Assembly: GCA_038277395.1 (NCBI GenBank)
Contig: CM076191.1
Location: 176,374,552 to 176,438,551, forward strand
From: Dryocosmus kuriphilus
Taxonomy: Eukaryota; Arthropoda; Insecta; Hymenoptera; Cynipidae
Direction of reading: 5' to 3'
DNA length: 64,000 nt
Both the position numbers and the translations under genes were made by a program. This document shows, piece after piece, positions 32,608-43,863 of the stretch. Positions within the stretch are counted from its first letter, which is position 1, and every line of letters begins with the position of its first letter. The notes below the pieces were generated by a model, which did no database searches, was not told where the DNA came from, and saw only the letters and a program-made list of their open reading frames with translations.

Positions 32608-34135
32608 AGGTACGTTAAGCTGACGAAACCACTTCGTTGAATCGAGTTATGACCTATATCATAATTAAGGGCTTATTTAAGGGTAATTAAATTCCCTATA
32701 GCCAAATTTTATGCTCCGTTTTTTTTAACCGGTGGTTCCGCTAGCTGAACGTTAAGCTGACGGAACTACACGTCAAAAAAACATTTGATCGAGTTATGAC
32801 CTATATCATAATTAAGGGCTTATTTAAGGTTCAATAAATGCTCTATAGTCAAATTTTGTGCTCCGTTTTTTTTTTAACCCGTGGTTCCGCTAGCTTAAAG
32901 TTAAGCTGACGGAACCACACATGAGAAAAAAACATTGAATAAAGGTATAACCTATATCATAATTAAGGGCTTATTTCAGGCTAATTAAATGCCCTATAGC
33001 CAGATTTTATGCTCCGCTTCTTTTTTAAAAAACAGGGTGTGCCGCTAGCTTAACGCTAAGCTGACGGAACCACGCATGAGAAAAAAAACATTGAATCGAG
33101 TTATAACCTATATCATAATTAAGGGCTCATTTAATTCTAATTTAATGCCCTATTGACAAATTTTCTACGCTGCTTTTAAAAAAAAAACCGGTGGTTCCGT
33201 CAGCTTAACGTTAAGCTAGCGGAACCACCGGTCTTTTTTTAAAAAGCGGAGCATAAAATTTGGCTATAGGGCATTTAATTAGCCTGAAATGAGCCCTTAA
33301 TTATGATGCAGGTTATAACTCAATTCAATGTTTTTTTCTCATGTGTGGTTCCGCCAGATTAACGTTCAGACAACTAAACCACCGGTTTAAAAAAAAAAAA
33401 AAAGCGGAGAATAAAATTTGTCAATAGAGCACTAAATTAGCATTAAATGAGCCTTTAATTATGATATAGATTATAATTTTATTCAATGCTTTTTTCTCAT
33501 GTGTGGTTCCGTCAGCTTAACTTTAAGATAGCGGAACCACCAGTTTTTTAAAAAGAAGCGGAGCATAAAATTTGGCTATAGGGCATTTAATGAGCCTTAA
33601 ATAAGCCCTTAATTATGATATAGGTCATAACTCGATTCAATGTTTTTTTCTCATGTGTGGCTCCGCCAGATTAACGTTCAGACAGCTAAACCAACGATTA
33701 AAAAAAAAAGCGGAGCATAAAATTTGTCAATAGGGCATTAAATTAGAATTAAATGAGCCCTTAATTATGATATAGGTTATAATTTTCTTTATTTTTTTGT
33801 CTCATGTGTGGTTCCGTCAGCTTAACGTTAAGCTAGCGGAACCACCGGTTTTTTTTTTAAAAAGAAACGGAGCATAAAATTTGGCTATAGGGCACTTAAT
33901 GAGTCTTAAATAAGCCTTTCATTATGATATATATTATAGGACATAATTCGATCAAATGTTTTTTTGACGTTTGGTTCCATCAGCTTGACGTTAAGATAAC
34001 GGAACCAACGTTTTTTTTTTAAAGCGAAGCATACAATTTGGCTATAGGGCATTTAATTAGCCCTCAATATGCCCTTAATTATGATATATGTCATAACTCG
34101 ATTCAACGATGTGGTTCCGTCAGCTTAACGCACCT
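32608..34135. mobile_element. Foldback element: 4 direct plus 6 inverted monomers of about 155 bp, 9-bp TSD
   Basis: A perfect 9-bp duplication, CTGATCTGG, flanks the unit (32599-32607 and 34136-34144). The ends are AGGTACGTTAAGCTGACGG and, inverted, AGGTGCGTTAAGCTGACGG. Four monomers run forward (anchor CATAATTAAGGGCT at about 32661, 32806, 32957, 33115). Six run inverted (anchor AGCCCTTAATTATGAT at about 33292, 33451, 33605, 33758, 33914, 34069). Each joint carries a near-perfect palindrome, GGTTCCG..AGCTTAACGTTAAGCT..CGGAACC. The turnaround is at about 33205. Long modular inverted repeats with a 9-bp TSD are known for Drosophila FB elements, and 9-bp TSDs also mark Mutator-like elements. 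Confidence 0.88.
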
Positions 34136-34707
34136 CTGATCTGGGCCTGATCAGATCGACTAGATGATACGGAAAAGATACATTTGTTGTAATTTTCCTT
34201 TTTCATTTTTATTGTTTTCAAGTACTCTGTTTATTTTTGGAAATTTGCAAAAAAAAGGTGCACAACTTTCTCAGACACGAGGCATAACCATTTTAAGAAC
34301 AAAACGTTTTCAAAATATCAGAAAAATTTCTTATTTTTATGGAAAAATAATTTTCCCTAACCAACATTGGTAATGTTTCCTAGAAAACGGTTACGAAAAT
34401 TAATCTAAAAATTGAGAAATTTCATAAATAGTTTGGAATTCTTTTATTCCAAACTTATGTGGGAAATTTCCAAGTAAAAGTGTAATATTTCCTTAAAATT
34501 TGGAAATCTTCCGGAGTATAAATTGGGAAAATTTCCCAAATATTTTTGAAATTTCTTATTCACAAATCTGTGAAGATATTTCCTAAACCTGTTTGGAAAA
34601 AGTTCTAAATTGTTAGGAAATTTTCCCAATTTTTTCTACCAAAAGTTGGGAATTTTACTTAAAAATTCGTCGGAAAAATTCTGGAAATTTTTTACATATG
34701 GTTTTGA

Positions 34708-35569
34708 GGGGGGAGTCTGGTTTAGAGGGTCAAAAATTGCAAGATATTGCGCAATTTTTTTTTAGCTTTAAATCATAGTAATCGATTTAAATACTTTTTA
34801 GCTGTTTTATTCGTGACTAAAACTTATAAAATTTTTTTTTATTACAGAATAATTATATATGCTATATGACATAAATGGGTCGTCGTTCACGGCACCACGC
34901 TGCTGAAGGCCCTCCACTGCGTACACAATAGCGGCCGTTCTTTTTATCTGAGACTTATAAATCAAAAAAATTTTCTAACTTTATGAAATTACCTTCTATT
35001 TGAACTAAGAAACAAAACAAAAAGTAAAAAATTGACAATTTTATTAATGATTGAAGAAAAATCCATTTTTGACTAAAAAAGTTTGAAGACTATTTGCAAA
35101 AAAAAAAGTTGTTTAGTATAATTTTTTATGCAATGTTTTTAATTTCAATAGAAGCTACACTAATAAGCTTTAAAATAAGCCGAGGTTCATTACAATTAGT
35201 TGATTACAATTCTTGTAATCGTGCACGCAGTGTCAAAAAACACTGTTTCGAGAAAATCGAGTTTAAAGTTATTTAAAAGAATAAGCGGTATATTTTTAAA
35301 ACTTATCAATGTCACAGGCTAAACTACTATTCCTGCTCCATACAGTAGTCCTTCAGCTTCCTCGAAGAACTTATATTATTATTATTTATTATTTTTTATT
35401 ATTTTTAGCAATCATGTTTAGCAATTTTTTAAGCAATTTTGCTGTAGCTGCAAAAGTACTTAGAATTTTGAACTGCAACATTGGTAAAATATTTTCGGAT
35501 GTGCCTACTATCGATTAAGATGACTTCCAAAAAATCGATTTTTTCGACCCTCTAAACCAGGCTCCCCCC
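34708..35569. mobile_element. TTAA-type MITE, copy 1
   Basis: The left end GGGGGGAGTCTGGTTTAGAG and the inverted right end GGGGGGAGCCTGGTTTAGAG match at 19 of 20 positions. The flanks are TTGA (34704-34707) and TTAA (35570-35573), consistent with a TTAA target as used by piggyBac-type transposases. The interior is AT-rich and non-coding. Copy 2 is at 46588-47171. Confidence 0.85.
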
Positions 35570-35842
35570 TTAAAGAAAAAATTTTATCTTATTTACGATT
35601 AAAATAATGTCTAATTTTAAAATTTTAATATTAGATGAATCAGATTTCTGGCAAAAATTAATTCATTACGTAAACTAAAATGCCTGAATGCGTTTATTAT
35701 CTTTTGTATAATATTAATTAGAATAAAAAATTTTAATCTTTGAAATTATTGAATTTTAGATTTTCCAGTCTTAATAAATTTTAACATTTGCAACCTATGA
35801 GAAGACAACTACAAATTTTTTTCTTCTTTATAGTAAACTTTA

Positions 35843-35965
35843 GGGAGCGTCCATTAATTTATTACGCTAGGGTAGTTTTTGAAATTTGACGCCTCCCCCC
35901 TCCGTACGTAAGGGTTTTTCTATAGTAAATCCATGTAACTTTAACATGATCGCAATATTTGCTTG

Positions 35966-36006
<41 letters not shown>

Positions 36007-36036
36007 AAAAACCTTACGTAATCAATGGACGCTCCC
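35843..36036. mobile_element. 194-bp MITE with a 37-C homopolymer
   Basis: The ends GGGAGCGTCCATTAATT and, inverted, GGGAGCGTCCATTGATTAC form TIRs flanked by TTA on both sides (35840-35842, 36037-36039). A TTA duplication would fit PIF/Harbinger. The interior contains a run of 37 C (35967-36003). Confidence 0.8.
35967..36003. repeat. Poly-C homopolymer (37 C)
   Basis: This is an uninterrupted C run inside the MITE, far longer than any other C or G tract in the window. It could form quadruplex or i-motif structures, and its length may be uncertain for sequencing reasons. Confidence 0.95.
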
Positions 36037-36039
36037 TTA

Positions 36040-37344
36040 CCATCTGAGCCCCGTTGACTCCCATGACTAATAATTCTAAACGCTTTTATAGAGGATAATG
36101 AATTATATTTTACTAAAATAATAACTCGAAAATCTATACTTTTCAACAAATAAGTAACATAAAATTCACAATTATTGTAGACAATTAATTCTTATAAACT
36201 AATAATTAATAAACATTTCATTTAGAGAATAAATGAATGCCCTGATGCTCCACTTTAAATTGTGCACACAACAAAAATTCAAAACACTAAAAAATACCCC
36301 CTGACTTTCACGTCCAATTAGATTAAACAAAAACTCCTCATGCAGCACCAAATAACAATTAAGAATCTCCCCTGGAAAAAAACTCCATTTTCGGATTATC
36401 TGACCTCCACTCATCCGAGATCATTGCAGAACTATGGAAGAGGAAGTCTACGGGGGTGGAGAAATGGCTCTTGATAAAGAGACAAAGATGAAAAATCTGC
36501 AGTAAATGAAACGACGGAATTGAAGAAAGGAAAGAAGCGAAAGAAAGACAGAATGAACCCTATCGCTGAAGTCTAGTCACGGGCTCCTCGCATCGGGTGC
36601 ACAGTTTAGGAGCTGAAACGCGGGGTGCACAGTAGCAGCCCTTCGAGGTGTTTAATAAAGATAATGCCCGAGATAGGGTGGTTCAGGGTGGCTCGGGTCG
36701 GGACTTCGTTCATTCACTCGCTCGTTCGCGAGTTCTTCCTCGTGAATGCGCTGAATTCCTTTCTATGCTCTATCTCACTTTTTCCACTTCTTTCTCACCT
36801 CTCTTCTCTCTCACTATCCCCCGCCCCTCCTTTCTTCCACCCACAGTGAGTCAGTGTACATCGAGATGCATCCATCCCTAGACATATGCTTCTATCTTCA
36901 TCTCATACACGATTATCGCAGTTAGAATCCATAAGCATTACGAGTATGAGGATCCACGACTCTTGTGGATTATCTGCTTGCCGTCGACCTGATTTACGCG
37001 ATAAGATATATACATGCGAATTAAAATAAAAAGGAATGACAACCATGATCTGAAAACCCGAGGTTACAAGGAATGAATATTACCCGTGTAAAAGAGAGAA
37101 TTTCAATGGGAAAAAGGGAGGAAAATGTGAATGGGAGGATGTAAATGTATGGCTAAGGGCATAGGTCTTTATAGGAGCGGATATGAATTTTTTCGAGGTG
37201 TGAATCATTATGATTAAAGTTACTTTTAAAATGGGTACTCTGAGAGTAAGTCCACCGGGGAAACAATCTTTTGAGTTAACGCCAGACTGTTGCATTTACA
37301 TTTACATTTTTTTGAAATAAAATGAAATATTTAGTACCACGTGT
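36040..37344. other. Unassigned sequence with a GC-richer island
   Basis: The part 36410-36910 is GC-richer, with a (CT)-rich stretch at about 36770-36835. It is single-copy-looking, and no domain was found in its frames. The remainder is AT-rich. Confidence 0.35.
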
Positions 37345-38204
37345 GGAAATTACTCATGGCGCTGTACTGTCCCAGGCTAGACTGCACTGGCGTTTTCTCG
37401 AGTAACTGTACTCGCGCTATGCGCAAATGTAAGTTGTAACGCTTGAATGTACTACCTGCTAGACAGATTGTCTACACTGTTAGAAATGTTTGCAGTTTTA
37501 GTATACACTGGCATATTAAATTTCCTATATGTTTACTAAATTCATTATTCTTTGTAATTTTAGTATACTCATGTACACGAAATTTCTTTTATGAAGTTAT
37601 ATGTATACTAAATTTATTAAGCGTACACTACATTTCTTTTACATATATGAATTTCATAGTCTGTATACTAAATTCATATACGATTTACTATAGACACGCG
37701 GTGATTGTGAAGTCTTCTATTTAAAAGTTATGTTAAATTTATTAACATTAATACAGCGTTTGTCTGGATGTCATTCTGTATAAAAAAAGAGGAATGAATC
37801 CTCTCAATAGAAAGACTGAAATAAGGTGTCATTATTTGATTTGCAAATTTTCGATTTTGAGGTTATCTGTGTTAGTTGGTTTGAACAGTATATCAAAAGT
37901 GGTAAAATATCTTTCATTTCCTCAAAATATGATAGTAAAATTGTATACTGTTTGTTTTGTTTTGATATTGCGCAAAACTAATTTTAAAAAAGAGAGTAGA
38001 AAAAATATTTCAAAAACTACTTGCAGATAAGTTTGTGTATACTTTTCAAGTCAAAGAATTCTCTTAGACTCACGATTACTGAGCTGTTTCTTTAAAAGAA
38101 TTAAAATGTTAATACTAATTGTTGCAGATTCGACAAAATGTTTTTCTGCCGATATTTCAGGCAACAAGCAATGCATTTAAAAATGCATTCATTTAATATT
38201 AAGA

Positions 38205-38237
38205 GACGTTTCGGCCATAGGTTTTGGGCCCCTTCAG
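38205..38237 (-). ncRNA. Hammerhead-ribozyme-like motif 4 (decayed)
   Basis: The minus strand reads CTGAAGG, stem II GGCC...GGCC, GAAAC, GTC. The core A9 is G, so catalysis is unlikely. The layout matches the other motifs. Confidence 0.35.
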
Positions 38238-38601
38238 TCGATTTATTACTGTCTTAAAATCTTCTTCAGTTAAATATCATTTTCATAAAACTTAAATTTG
38301 TTATAAGAAGACTTTGTACTTTAAGTGTACTTTTACAAAATAATCTAATAAATAATATTTTCAAAAAAGAGCATTAAAACTTACTATAAAATCCACTACT
38401 TTTTATACGCACATTTATATCCTTTCGGACAAAGTTTAGAAAAAAATATTTAACTTCGAACCTATAAGGAAAATAATTAAATACAAATTTCCATTTATAT
38501 TAATTGTTTTCTTTATACTTGGAGTCAAAAATTTTTAGATAAACTTTTTTCGAAAGGATGAAAAAATTTTTACTGGTTCCCTATAATTAGTATACATATT
38601 A

Positions 38602-39895
38602 ACACATCACTCAATAAGTCCGTAGGATGACACATAGATGGCGTTGCTATGTAATAGTCCATATGATTTGTAGGAAGTACCAACCTTAAAAAGATATCTG
38701 TCAAAATTTCATGACAATCCGACGATTAGTTTACAAGTTACAGAGGTTAAAGTGACGTTACTTTTGAGTTTTTCACAAAAATGAATTCAAAGCAATTTCG
38801 TGTGTTGATTTATCATTGCTTTTTGATGGGTAAAAATACCATCACAGCCAAAACATGGCTTGATAAGTGTTATCCGGACTCTGCCCCATCGAGGCAAACG
38901 GTGGAGAAGTGGTTTGCTGATTTTAAACGTGGCCGTACAGACACTGGCGATGCTGAACGCTCTGGAAGGCCAATTGAGGTGGTTACACCGGAAAACGTCA
39001 AAAAAGTCCACCGAATCGTTTTGGAAAACCGAAAAGTGAAATTGCGTGAGATTGCCGACACCTTGAAGATATCAGAAGGCAGTGTGCACACTATTTTGCA
39101 TGAACATTTGTCCATGAGAAAGCTGTTCTCAAAGTGGGTGCCGCGTTTGCTCACAGTGGACCAAAAACAACAACGTGTCGATGATTCTGAGAGCTGTTTG
39201 GAGCTGTTCAACCGGCATAAAAAGAACTTTTTGCGTCGGTATGTGACAATGGATGAAACATGGATCCACCACCACACTCCAGAGTCAAATCGGCAGTCAG
39301 CTGAGTGGACTGCAGCCGGAGAACCACGTCCAAAGCGGCCAAAATCGCAAAAGTCGGCTGGTAAGGTTATGGCGTCTGTATTTTGGGATGCGCACGGAAT
39401 TTTGTACATCGACTATCTTGAGAAAGGAAAAAGAATCAACAGCGAATACTACATGGCACTATTAGTGCGTTTGAAGGAAGAAATTGCCAAAAAACGGCCA
39501 CACATGAAGAAGAAACAAAATTCTCTTTCACCAAGACAATGCACCATGTCACAAGTCGATCGCAACGATGGCCAAATTGCGCGAATTGGGCTTCGAATTG
39601 CTTCCGCACCCACCGTATTCTCCAGATTTGGCCCCCAGCGACTACTAACTGTTCGCAGATCTGAAAAAAATGCTCGCCGGAAGGAAATTTGGCTCGAACG
39701 AAGAGGTGATCGCTGAAACTGAAGCTTATTTTGAGGCCAAAGACGAATCGTTCTACAAAAAAGGTGTCGAAATGCTAGAGCGGCGTTGGACTGATTGTAT
39801 CACTCTTGAAGGAATGTATGTTGATGAATAAGATCGAATTTTGCCGAAAAAATGTGTTTTTCTTAGTTATCCTACGGACTTATTGAGTGATGTGT
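38602..39895 (+). mobile_element. Mariner element, irritans-like, copy D
   Basis: The 27-bp TIRs are perfect (starting ACACATCACTCAATAAGTCC) and TA flanks both ends (38600-38601, 39896-39897). The length of 1294 bp is close to Himar1-type elements. It sits inside the 37475-40092 transposon and is therefore the youngest layer of that nest. It is a different mariner subfamily from copies A, B and C. Confidence 0.95.
38781..39831 (+). pseudogene. Irritans-like mariner transposase with one frameshift and one nonsense codon
   Basis: The transposase starts at ATG 38781 (MNSKQFRVLIYHCFLMGKNT), with an N-terminal helix-turn-helix domain and then the DD34D catalytic core. The first Asp is in YVTMDETWIHH (about 39252). 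The frame shifts by one extra base near 39517 (after HMKKK). Past the shift, the second motif ILFHQDNAPCHKS and third motif HPPYSPDLAPSDY are intact. A TAA at 39646-39648 stands where a Trp is expected (SDYWLF). The C-terminus is GMYVDE with TAA at 39829-39831. Apart from these two lesions the length would be about 349 residues, normal for the family. It resembles Himar1-type transposases closely. Confidence 0.95.
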
Positions 39896-40359
39896 TACAT
39901 ATATTAAAATTAGTATACAAGCTCAGTAAAATTACTATACACGCATACTCAGTTTAGTATACGCGTATGCGAAATTTCATGTATATGTATACTAAATTTA
40001 ATGTACGTTGGTATACTAAATTTCATTTCATGTTGTGTATTCTTGCTTCCATTACATGTATACTAAATTTATTACAGATTTTTTTAACAGTGTAGCATAA
40101 TAAAAAATAATTAATAATTAAATAAATGCATTACTTTTTATGAAATATTACTCCTAAAACTGATTTTTACAACCAACTAAAAATAAAAAAAATTGATGAT
40201 ACGCCTTAATTTGTTGATATAACTATGTCCCGTCGCTCTAACTCACTGAGCTATTTCATTTTTTGAAAAAATATTTTTATTTCTCATATATGATTTTCAA
40301 TCGAGGTTTCAATATATTCGAACGTATCATAAAGAAACACTGAAATATATTTCTAATTG

Positions 40360-40716
40360 GAATGGAATGGAAGCTTCTAATGTGTCCCCTGAGGGTTTAC
40401 ATTGTTTTTTGTATTTCTCCACTATTCTTTGCACACCCCCCACACACATACTTTGGTGGTTGGAGGGGGACCTACAGTTTAAGGTGGTTTCTGAACCACC
40501 AAGAACAACGGCTTAAAGTACTTAGAGAACCTTTTTCTCTAGAGGTACCGGCGCCACGAAATACCGGAGATGAACAACTCCCTTGCTAGGCAAAAAAGTC
40601 TTCACCGCGTGTGCCGTCGAGGTTCTTCCAGAGTGCGAGGCGGGAATCGAACCCGCAAGCCGAAGGAGTGGGTCTAAAAGGCCTACACGCCTTAGCCCCC
40701 ACGACCATCGTCCTAC
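40360..40716 (-). mobile_element. tRNA-derived SINE, family B, with 14-bp target duplication
   Basis: A perfect 14-bp duplication TATATTTCTAATTG lies at 40346-40359 and 40717-40730. On the minus strand the element starts with a tRNA-like head: GGTCGTGGGGGCTAAGGCG (A box region) and GCGGGTTCGATTCCCGCC (perfect B box). It ends with a CCATTCCATTCC tail at the 40360 side. Length is 357 bp. This is a clear retroposition, mobilised by a LINE reverse transcriptase in trans. It interrupts family C copy B. Confidence 0.88.
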
Positions 40717-41509
40717 TATATTTCTAATTGTAATTCTTCAAATACTATTTTTTCATTTCAGAATTATGAAAAAAGAATTTTCAAAGAATAAATCATTCAA
40801 TCGAATTTTAAAATTATATCTACATATAATCATCAATCGCCATTAGCTGTATAATTTTACTAAGTAGTTCAATTTCTTAAAAAACCTCTGTTAGAGAGTA
40901 GTTTGTAATAATAAATGTATGATTACGTTTAGACAATAATTTTTTTTTCAATTTAAATAATCAGTAAATTATGTTCAGAATTTATTTAAAATTTCATTAT
41001 AATTAAAGAAATTATTTCTCTTAACATTATTACACTTTCTAGAATTACTCTGACCTCATCAATTTGATTCTATGTTCAAACAGTACTCTCTAGAATCTAG
41101 CTAAAGTCTAGAAACATTTTCTATATTTAAATTTGTAACGAACTCCTAGCTAGAGCCAGAACTGGAACTAGACCGAAAAAAGTGACAAGTTCAATTGCTA
41201 TCAAAACTAGACAGTGCCAGGACCACGCCAGGACAGTATTCCGCGAATAGACAAGCGCAGCGAAGCTAGGGCTGGCGCTAGCATGATCCTAGTCTGCCAG
41301 AAAAATTTTCCACCATTTTGTACAATGGTCAAACAGGGTCCTCTTTGACTCTAAATAAACAATAACAAAGAGACAATAAAACTACTTACAACGTTTTCTA
41401 AATTTTGTGGATTAGAGTGGTCCAAAGCTCACCAAATATAAAAAAATGCACTGTGCTCTTGAAAATTCTTCTTCCTCTTTAAAGAAAAGAAAATCGCTAA
41501 AGAAATTCA

Positions 41510-41985
41510 ATCCAAGCAGATGAAATCTTGCACTCCCTCACTGAGGTCAAATGGTAAACTCTATACATATATCTTCGTTGCTTTTGTGTTGACAAAAAAA
41601 TGTTTAGATACGAATTCATTAATTTCATATTAATCTTTTTCACGCTTATTTAGCCCGGCTTTACATAAATAAACTAAACCTAATACACTAAGCTAAATAA
41701 ACATAAAAGCCATTTTTATGGTACCAATGAATTCGTATCGAATATGTGTATTTATAAGTGTATAAGTATACTGAAGGTCTTAATTATTAGAAGAGAAAGT
41801 AAATTATGTAAAAAAAAATCGCTAAATTTTTTAAATATAAAATTAAAAAACATCATTAAATTTATGGTAAAAAATTAGCCTAATATTATCGTAAACATTT
41901 TTTTATAAGCACGAAAGCAACGGAGATATTTAGAGTTCAACCTGTGATCTCGATGAGAAAGGGCAAGATTTCATCTGATTGGGTT
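41510..41985. mobile_element. Foldback MITE
   Basis: The left arm (41510-41605) and inverted right arm (41893-41985) share CAGATGAAATCTTGC, AACTCTA, CGTTGCTTT.GTG and AAAAAAATGTTTA. The middle also has a short inverted pair (TACGAATTCATT near 41610 and AATGAATTCGTA near 41727). It is non-coding. Confidence 0.6.
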
Positions 41986-41989
41986 AAAT

Positions 41990-43129
41990 ATTTTTTTAAG
42001 GGACAGAATTCATTTTAAATCAGACAGGTATTACACTGGCAGAATTTATTGAGGACGAAATATCTACGAAAATTTGAACAAAAAAATGTAAACCTGTATA
42101 AGTTTTTACCTAATAGAGATAGTAAAGGTTTTCTTCGAGATTTTTACAAGCTTTATCGTCCTCTTTCGAAATCCGCTGGAAAAAATTTTTAAAATTCATA
42201 AAACAAAAAATAGAGGCTACTTATTCTAAGAATTTGAAAAGTTTATTTTCTCAAGAAATCCATATTTATTTTTTTTGTCAATTTTTAAATTATTTTCCTT
42301 ACATGGGGAAGGCCTTCTGTCAGTTTTATACGGGCTAAATCATTTTTGTGGCTAGGATAATTTTATTTTCAAAAAATCGAATTTTAGCGTTTTTCTCAGT
42401 CGAATCGAATATCCAAAACCGATTCGCTATGGAGTGCTTAAAGGCAAGTCTGTTTCGAATATTCGATCCGACTGGAATCGGTTTTCGAAATCCGACAACC
42501 AACTACGCTATTTCGGATGGATTTTATTTAAAAACTAACTAAACAATTTCGGTTCCGAGAAATTCTACTTTTCAACTGATTTAAGTCGCTTTGAATTTTT
42601 TACAAATTAAATTAAATTTCGAAAATTCCAACTTTTAAGCGTGTCCGAATGAGTTCCAATTTGCATTGGAAATTCGATCGACTGAGCAAAGATGTAAAAA
42701 AAAAATGTCAAGATAAACGTTTGTGCAGCTAGACAATTTCTACAAAAAACACTTCTTTCTCTTTTGTGATATCTTGCATTGTTTACAAGAAAAATGTGTA
42801 ATTTCAATTTTCAAGAAAAAAAAAACTCTTCCGGCTAATTTCGTCGTCTAATTTGCTCTGAAAACAACTTACTTCGTCCCAAACAGATTCTGCCTGATTT
42901 GAAATAAATTTGGTCAGGTAATTTCTTTTTTTCAAAAATCAACAAGAATTTTCAGGAGCACGTTGCATTTATAAAACTTGGCGATTTTTGGACTAGATTG
43001 TGTTTTTATATTATTTTTTTGAATGAATAATTGATGAAAAAGCGAAACCCAAAGAGAAAGGAAAAGCCCACCCCAAATATCTCACGTGAAATAATTTTTT
43101 CTGGAATTCAGCAAATTTCGGGTTTTTAT
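41990..43129. other. Unassigned sequence
   Basis: Near 42380-42500 there is a loosely palindromic stretch with repeated TCGAAT and ATTCGA words. No gene or element boundary is supported. Confidence 0.35.
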
Positions 43130-43522
43130 TGATGGGCAGTGTCGTTGATGATATTTGACAAGACGAGAATGTGTCTGTGGTCGACGAAGGGGCGAAGATC
43201 GGCATTTAATCTCGATTTTGGGGTTGGACGCCGATCGAAGCGACCCTTGCCGCGGCCAAGAGACGAGACGCCCCCAGAGGCCGCTGTCATATCTCCGGGG
43301 GATGATTCGAGTTGACAGCTTCGCCGAGGGTCGTAGCGCACCACAAGAGCTCCAACAACCCCCAGCGGCTGCAATATACAGCGTGACGTCCGCGGATTCC
43401 GCGCGTGCCGCCTCCTCCCTCCTCCACCCCCACCTACCCCAGACGCGAGGTTTAATGACGTATAAACTATGCGTCGGATTAGCAACGCGGCTACGCTAGG
43501 GATTCGTTGCGACCCCTATCGC

Positions 43523-43580
<58 letters not shown>

Positions 43581-43640
43581 CGGGGGTGAAAGCCCGTCGT
43601 CTTCTGATCGAGGAATCCCTCTACCACGCCCTGCATCCCT
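43130..43640. other. CpG-rich island
   Basis: This is one of the most CpG-dense parts of the window (about 43180-43520). Overlapping frames of 114 codons (plus) and 119 codons (minus) are a by-product of high GC and show no domain. It could be a promoter-type island or conserved non-coding element. Confidence 0.4.
43525..43577. repeat. (TA)n microsatellite
   Basis: About 26 TA units end at TATGCCCGGG. Confidence 0.95.
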
Positions 43641-43863
43641 GCACGATATTTCTTTCTATTAGCTCGTTTCGATCTTTCAATGTCAAGACGCTTTCCCTCT
43701 AATGTATAATATTCAGTTACAAATTAGAAAATGTTTTTGATATCTAATATTAGGTCTTTTTCTTACAATCTTCAATTAATTGATTTTTAGATTTTTTAGG
43801 CTACTTTATCTTTAGCTCCCATGAAGGTTTGATTTAAATTTTGTGTATACTAGTGTAATCAAA

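Larger units (their letters stand above)
31929..34697. mobile_element. Outer element with subterminal GGAAATTT arrays, hosting a foldback insertion
   Basis: The ends TGTAAAAAATTTTTTGGGG (left) and, inverted, TGTAAAAAATTTCCAGAAT (right) form weak TIRs. About 150-330 bp inside each end are dense imperfect repeats of TTGGGAAATTTCC-like words. An approximately 95-bp sequence is present on both sides of the inner foldback (about 32458-32555 and 34163-34258) as a diverged direct repeat. There is no transposase. The outer boundary is less certain than that of the inner element. Confidence 0.5.
37475..40092. mobile_element. TA-target transposon inserted in family C copy B
   Basis: The TIRs start CACTGTTAGAAATGTTTGC and, inverted, CACTGTTAAAAAAATCTG, then both run into TTTAGTATACA. 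TA flanks both sides (37473-37474, 40093-40094). Family C copy A shows the empty site (GATTGTCTAGATTG), which proves the insertion. Subterminal regions hold many TATACTAAATT repeats. Without the nested mariner it is about 1322 bp and has no transposase. Confidence 0.85.
37345..41312 (-). mobile_element. Family C non-autonomous transposon, copy B, with nested insertions
   Basis: Reverse-oriented relative of 17408-18476. Matching blocks include the GCGC...CTCGAGTAACTG end near 37390, GACAGATTGTCTA near 37463 and ATACGCCTTAATTTGTTGATAT near 40200. Others are TCATATATGATTTTCAATCGA near 40290 and GCTAGCATGATCCTAGTCTG near 41280. Two insertions interrupt it: 37475-40092 (which itself contains a mariner) and a SINE at 40360-40716. 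Without these, copy B is about 980 bp, close to the 1069 bp of copy A. Confidence 0.8.

Noticed and set aside
32608..34135. Centromeric satellite
   Set aside because: The array is short, strictly inverted in its second half and bounded by a 9-bp target duplication, so it is a mobile element.
43126..43499. Overlapping 119- and 114-codon frames on opposite strands
   Set aside because: Both follow from high CpG content with few stop codons. Neither shows a recognisable motif.
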